A stretch of DNA of 64,000 nt from Paraburkholderia sp. BCC1886 (GTDB lineage: Bacteria; Pseudomonadota; Gammaproteobacteria; Burkholderiales; Burkholderiaceae), in NCBI RefSeq assembly GCF_900996245.1, contig NZ_CAAJGK010000042.1, positions 62,001 through 126,000 of the forward strand. Direction: 5' to 3'. This document shows, one piece after another, positions 61,329 through 64,000 of this stretch; the stretch's first letter is position 1; every line of letters begins with the position of its first letter. A program made the position numbers and the translations under genes. The notes beneath the pieces are model-generated. The model worked only from the letters and a program-made list of their open reading frames with translations. It was not told where the DNA came from and did no database searches.

Positions 61329-62417
61329 TCAGATCGAACTGTCTTCCGCAGGCTGCACGCCCACGCTTTCGGGTTTGCGCTTTGCGTTGCCGGTCAGTCT
61401 GGCCAGCATGCGCAGGACGGCCACGTGGATGCTAGTCGAACGCGCCCGCTCGTTGAACGCGCCTCTGACCGGAGAGGCTTCGTCGGAAGCGGCAAACAAG
61501 GTTGGGCGATATCGCGCGCGGGACTCGGCGTGAGTGGCCAGTTGCCCGGCATACCCCAGCCTGCGGATCGCGCGGCCGACGAGGCCCGGCAGTAACCTCG
61601 AGAAGATGGAAAACAGCACCGTGGTGAACGTCACCGACATTTCCCGGCGGCGCGTGATCGCGGCCAGATGAATGGCCTCGGCGATGATCTCCGGTTGATA
61701 GACCGGGGCCATCGGCCGGCCCATCCGTCCCATATGAGACACGGCGTGATCGAAGAAGGGTGTGTTGACCGCAGGCGGGAACACGGTCGTGAGAAACACC
61801 TTGCTGCCTTCCTGAGACAGTTCGGCCTGGATGGACTGGTCGAAGCCGCGAATCGCGTGCTTCGCGCCCGAGTACGAAGACAGTAGTGGCACGCCATGAA
61901 AAGCGACCGCCGAGCAGACGTTGACGATCCGGCCGTGATCGCGCGGCAGCATGCGTTGCAATGCGACTCGCGTGCCGTTTGCCGTGCCGAGATAGGTGAC
62001 GTCGGTCACGCGCCGGAACTCTTCGGCGGGCGTATCGAGAAACCGGCCGAAGGTACCGTTGCCGGCGCAGTTCACCCAGACGTCGATGGGGCCCAGCACT
62101 TCTTCGATAGCGGTCGCGGCTGTTTCCAGTGCGATCGGGTCGGTGACGTCTGCTTGAGCCATCGCGGCTAGCGCGCCGTAATGTTCGACATCCTTGCAGG
62201 TAGCCTGCAGCCCGGCTTCGCCGCGGGCGATGACACCAACGCTCCATCCGTGACGCGCAAAAAGGCCCGCGGTGCAGCGGCCGATTCCCGATGAGCCGCC
62301 TGTGATTACCACGACCGGTGCTGTGCGGTGTTGCCCCGGGTTTGTGGGGTACGCAGGGCGGAGCGTGGCATAGGCGGCGGTTTCGGCTTCCGGTCCGGCT
62401 TCTAATCCTTCAGACAT
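61329..62417 (-). CDS. SDR family oxidoreductase with C-terminal extension
   Basis: This 362-residue SDR is about 100 residues longer than a classical one. TGGSSGIGRCTAGLF is at about residues 40-54, WVNCAGNGTFGRF near residue 112, and the active site YSGAKHAIRGF has Tyr and Lys in place. The N-terminal 33 residues are hydrophilic. The C-terminal part includes FSIFSRLLPGLVGRAIRRLG, a possible amphipathic or membrane-associated segment, as in DltE-like long SDRs. Substrate unknown. Confidence 0.87.
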   Translation of the reverse strand: MSEGLEAGPEAETAAYATLRPAYPTNPGQHRTAPVVVITGGSSGIGRCTAGLFARHGWSVGVIARGEAGLQATCKDVEHYGALAAMAQADVTDPIALETAATAIEEVLGPIDVWVNCAGNGTFGRFLDTPAEEFRRVTDVTYLGTANGTRVALQRMLPRDHGRIVNVCSAVAFHGVPLLSSYSGAKHAIRGFDQSIQAELSQEGSKVFLTTVFPPAVNTPFFDHAVSHMGRMGRPMAPVYQPEIIAEAIHLAAITRRREMSVTFTTVLFSIFSRLLPGLVGRAIRRLGYAGQLATHAESRARYRPTLFAASDEASPVRGAFNERARSTSIHVAVLRMLARLTGNAKRKPESVGVQPAEDSSI

Positions 62418-62861
62418 GCGAGTGTTTTGGCCAGAGGTTGACTGCGATCGGGTGCCCGAAGATAGGAGCGGGTCGTTCGATCGATGCCGAAGTTAGACCC
62501 CAGTCAGCAGACATGAAGCAGCAGCATAACCCGTTGGGCAGTTGTCGACCTGGCGAGGTGACAGACGGCAAGGTGCATTACGATTTGTAGGCTGACCGCC
62601 CATTATGTTTCGACCGCCAGGCGGATGAGCATACTGTCGAGATTTTCAGGTTTGGTTTGGGATGTCCTCGGATGGACTTGAAGTGTGAGGGGTTGCCTGA
62701 GTTCGGCCACAATCGGCCGTTCGACAACGACACCTGAATGGTTGACAATTGCGCGCAAGTCATTCTCTGACTGTTGCCGATGAACGGTTATTCGACCGGC
62801 AACAGTATCGTCGCCACTTGGCGGACTTATCGACAACGCTTTATTTGACCAAACAGAGTTC
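62418..62861. other. 444-bp region at the junction to DNA of different composition
   Basis: No gene is trusted here. A minus-strand frame (62603-63019) reads partly protein-like near 62603-62790, but it overlaps the next plus-strand gene and lacks a start signal. Base composition changes from clearly GC-rich to about half GC beyond roughly 62500, consistent with an insertion border. No tRNA, integrase or direct repeat was found at this point. Confidence 0.4.
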
Positions 62862-63578
62862 ATGGAAGACCTCATGTATACCGCGGTCGACGGCGTGTGG
62901 CTTGATGGATTGCAGTTTTGCCGCGAAGCATATCGACTTTTTGAGCGATTATTGGCAGAGCCGGATGGCGTGAAGAGATTGCGGCTTCGCACACACCCCT
63001 TTGAACGGAAGCTAATCACGGAAATATTGCCGCTGGCGCACTATCTTAAAAGTTCGTATTCGCTGGGGCGTTATATTGACGTCTGCTGGCACAGCGGCAA
63101 CCAACCTTTCGATGCAGAGTTTCGGCAACGCGGCGAGTTTGTCGAGCAGCGTGGATTGCCGAAAGCGGGTTTCTTTGAAATCACAACAGCGCAACATCCG
63201 AATGATCACCTTGCACGCGAACGCCTCGAGACAGAGGGCTTCCTATTCAGCGTGCATGACCTGAAGACCACTGCAACGAAGCGTAACCCGCACCGGAAGA
63301 TAATCTCAGCGCCAGTCGTATTCTCTAACGGCAGCTTCATTGAAGACATGGCAGGCTTCATTCTTGACGAGATCGTGAGGAAGGTAGCAAAGGGATACCC
63401 GCCTGGCTTCACGCTAATCGTCCGATGTTCGTTGAACCACCTATATCTCTCCGATGAGTGGACCAAACTCGTTGGAAAAGTCCGTCAAAGTCTCCCGGAA
63501 AGCAGCTTCGGCGAGATTTGGATGTGCGACGACGAGAGGCCAGACGAGAGAAAAGCGATTTTGAACTCAAGCCCGTAG
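62862..63578 (+). CDS. Hypothetical protein of the accessory segment
   Basis: This 238-residue soluble protein is of unknown family. It starts at ATG 62862, or at ATG 62874 where GGAAGA sits at a better distance. Visible elements are WHSGNQPFDAEF (about residue 76), a GFFEITTAQHPNDHLARER block (about 102-120) and APVVFSNGSFIEDMAGFI (about 150). A conserved acidic strand followed by HPNDHL suggests an enzyme, perhaps nuclease-like, but no complete catalytic motif is seen. Codon use is more AT-tolerant than in neighbouring genes, suggesting transfer. A co-directional HEPN-like gene starts 48 bp after its stop. Confidence 0.6.
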   Translation: MEDLMYTAVDGVWLDGLQFCREAYRLFERLLAEPDGVKRLRLRTHPFERKLITEILPLAHYLKSSYSLGRYIDVCWHSGNQPFDAEFRQRGEFVEQRGLPKAGFFEITTAQHPNDHLARERLETEGFLFSVHDLKTTATKRNPHRKIISAPVVFSNGSFIEDMAGFILDEIVRKVAKGYPPGFTLIVRCSLNHLYLSDEWTKLVGKVRQSLPESSFGEIWMCDDERPDERKAILNSSP

Positions 63579-63626
63579 CTTTCGGATATCCGAGTGAGTT
63601 GCATGCAACCGTTGGAGACCCTTGCA

Positions 63627-64000
63627 ATGAAAGATGACCGGCTCCGTCAGCCCCTGAAGGCCGACTATGCAGAAGCATTGGGAAGAGCCACCTTCTGCTT
63701 CGCCATTTGTGAATGGAACGTGGTTTGGGCATGTGAGCGAATGAGCCCAGGTTCTCTTCGAAAAATCGTTGCCGATGAATTGACCGCCGGAAAGATCGCG
63801 AAGAGATTTCTCGATTTGGTGCGAAACCTGCCGAAATCCATCCAGCGACAGGAGCTAGCTGATGCTGCACAGGAGTTCAACAGACTGGTTGAAATTAGAA
63901 ACAGCATCGTACACGGTAAGCCCTGCACCGGGCCTAACGGAGAGGCCCGGTTGAGCGACAAACAAGTGTTCGAGAGTTCCGACCTGGAAAGTGCTGCGGA
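63627..64000 (+). CDS. HEPN-like protein, 3' truncated by the window
   Basis: Reading from ATG 63627 the frame stays open to the window end (about 124 residues seen), beginning MKDDRLRQPLKADYAEALGR. The near-C-terminal part has EFNRLVEIRNSIVHGKP: an R-N-S-I-V-H stretch, which is the R-x4-H motif of HEPN domains, with the polar residue after Arg that is typical of them. The rest is helical, as expected. HEPN proteins are often RNases of toxin-antitoxin or defence systems, or inactive partners of nucleotidyltransferases. GTTGGAG upstream may be the ribosome-binding site. Composition differs from the main chromosome. Confidence 0.5.
   Translation, partial: MKDDRLRQPLKADYAEALGRATFCFAICEWNVVWACERMSPGSLRKIVADELTAGKIAKRFLDLVRNLPKSIQRQELADAAQEFNRLVEIRNSIVHGKPCTGPNGEARLSDKQVFESSDLESAA

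Noticed and set aside
62603..63019. Minus-strand frame of 138 codons with a partly protein-like C-terminal half
   Set aside because: It overlaps the better supported plus-strand gene at 62862 and has no start signal; it could be a gene remnant, but I cannot support that.
1..64000. CRISPR arrays, rRNA, tRNA and complete IS elements
   Set aside because: No regularly spaced repeats, no transposase frames and no recognisable structural RNA were found by reading; a covariance-model tRNA scan was not possible here.

Overview
The window is GC-rich, almost fully coding DNA from a beta-proteobacterium. It is most likely Paraburkholderia or a close Burkholderiaceae relative. The reasons are the density of LysR regulators, MFS and ABC importers, SDR enzymes and CoA-ester genes, and a two-hairpin intergenic repeat (about 51776-51915) of a kind I associate with Burkholderia genomes. 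No rRNA, tRNA, phage, IS element or CRISPR array was seen. The assignment is an inference from gene content, not from a marker gene.

Layout. 1-1261: end of a CitE-like lyase and a DUF2889 protein. 1334-2625: an XRE/AbiEii-type toxin-antitoxin pair with two tandem operators. 2802-7043: a minus-strand operon of amidohydrolase plus an NMT1/SsuA-like ABC importer, divergent from an amino-acid permease (7422-8882). 8925-13518: CoA-pathway genes (enoyl-CoA hydratase, MFS, LysR, CaiB transferase), with a shared LysR-like motif at two promoters. 13672-19490: AAHS transporter, NahR-like LysR, SDR and three alpha/beta hydrolases. 19522-23320: SDR/TetR pair with a clear operator, a nitroreductase and an FMN alpha-hydroxyacid dehydrogenase.

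23553-46202 is the most interesting part. A module of TonB-dependent receptor, NtaA/DszA-type flavin monooxygenase, class II aldolase and periplasmic substrate-binding protein occurs twice as divergent paralogues. Between the copies lie an AraC regulator, a two-permease/one-ATPase SsuBC-like ABC core with no binding protein of its own, a small hydrolase, a monohaem cytochrome c, cysteine synthase, and a Tat-exported GMC dehydrogenase pair co-directional with the second receptor. The second copy also carries its own TonB-ExbB-ExbD-ExbD. Together these would move a substrate across the outer membrane, allow periplasmic oxidation, import it through a shared ABC transporter, cleave it by FMN-dependent oxygenation and process the carbon by aldolase chemistry. 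cysK suggests sulfur assimilation, so an organosulfur compound is my leading guess. The substrate is not visible in the sequence.

46572-62417: a beta-propeller protein, a sterol-desaturase-like protein, a histidine kinase, an SDR/HxlR pair, a membrane protein, a large GGDEF-EAL protein, an aldehyde dehydrogenase/CMD/quinone oxidoreductase operon with a perfect 19-bp palindrome in front of it and a divergent LysR, and two SDRs. 62862-64000: two genes of visibly different composition. One is unrecognised. The other runs off the window and carries a HEPN-like R-x4-H motif; together they may be the edge of an acquired accessory or defence region.
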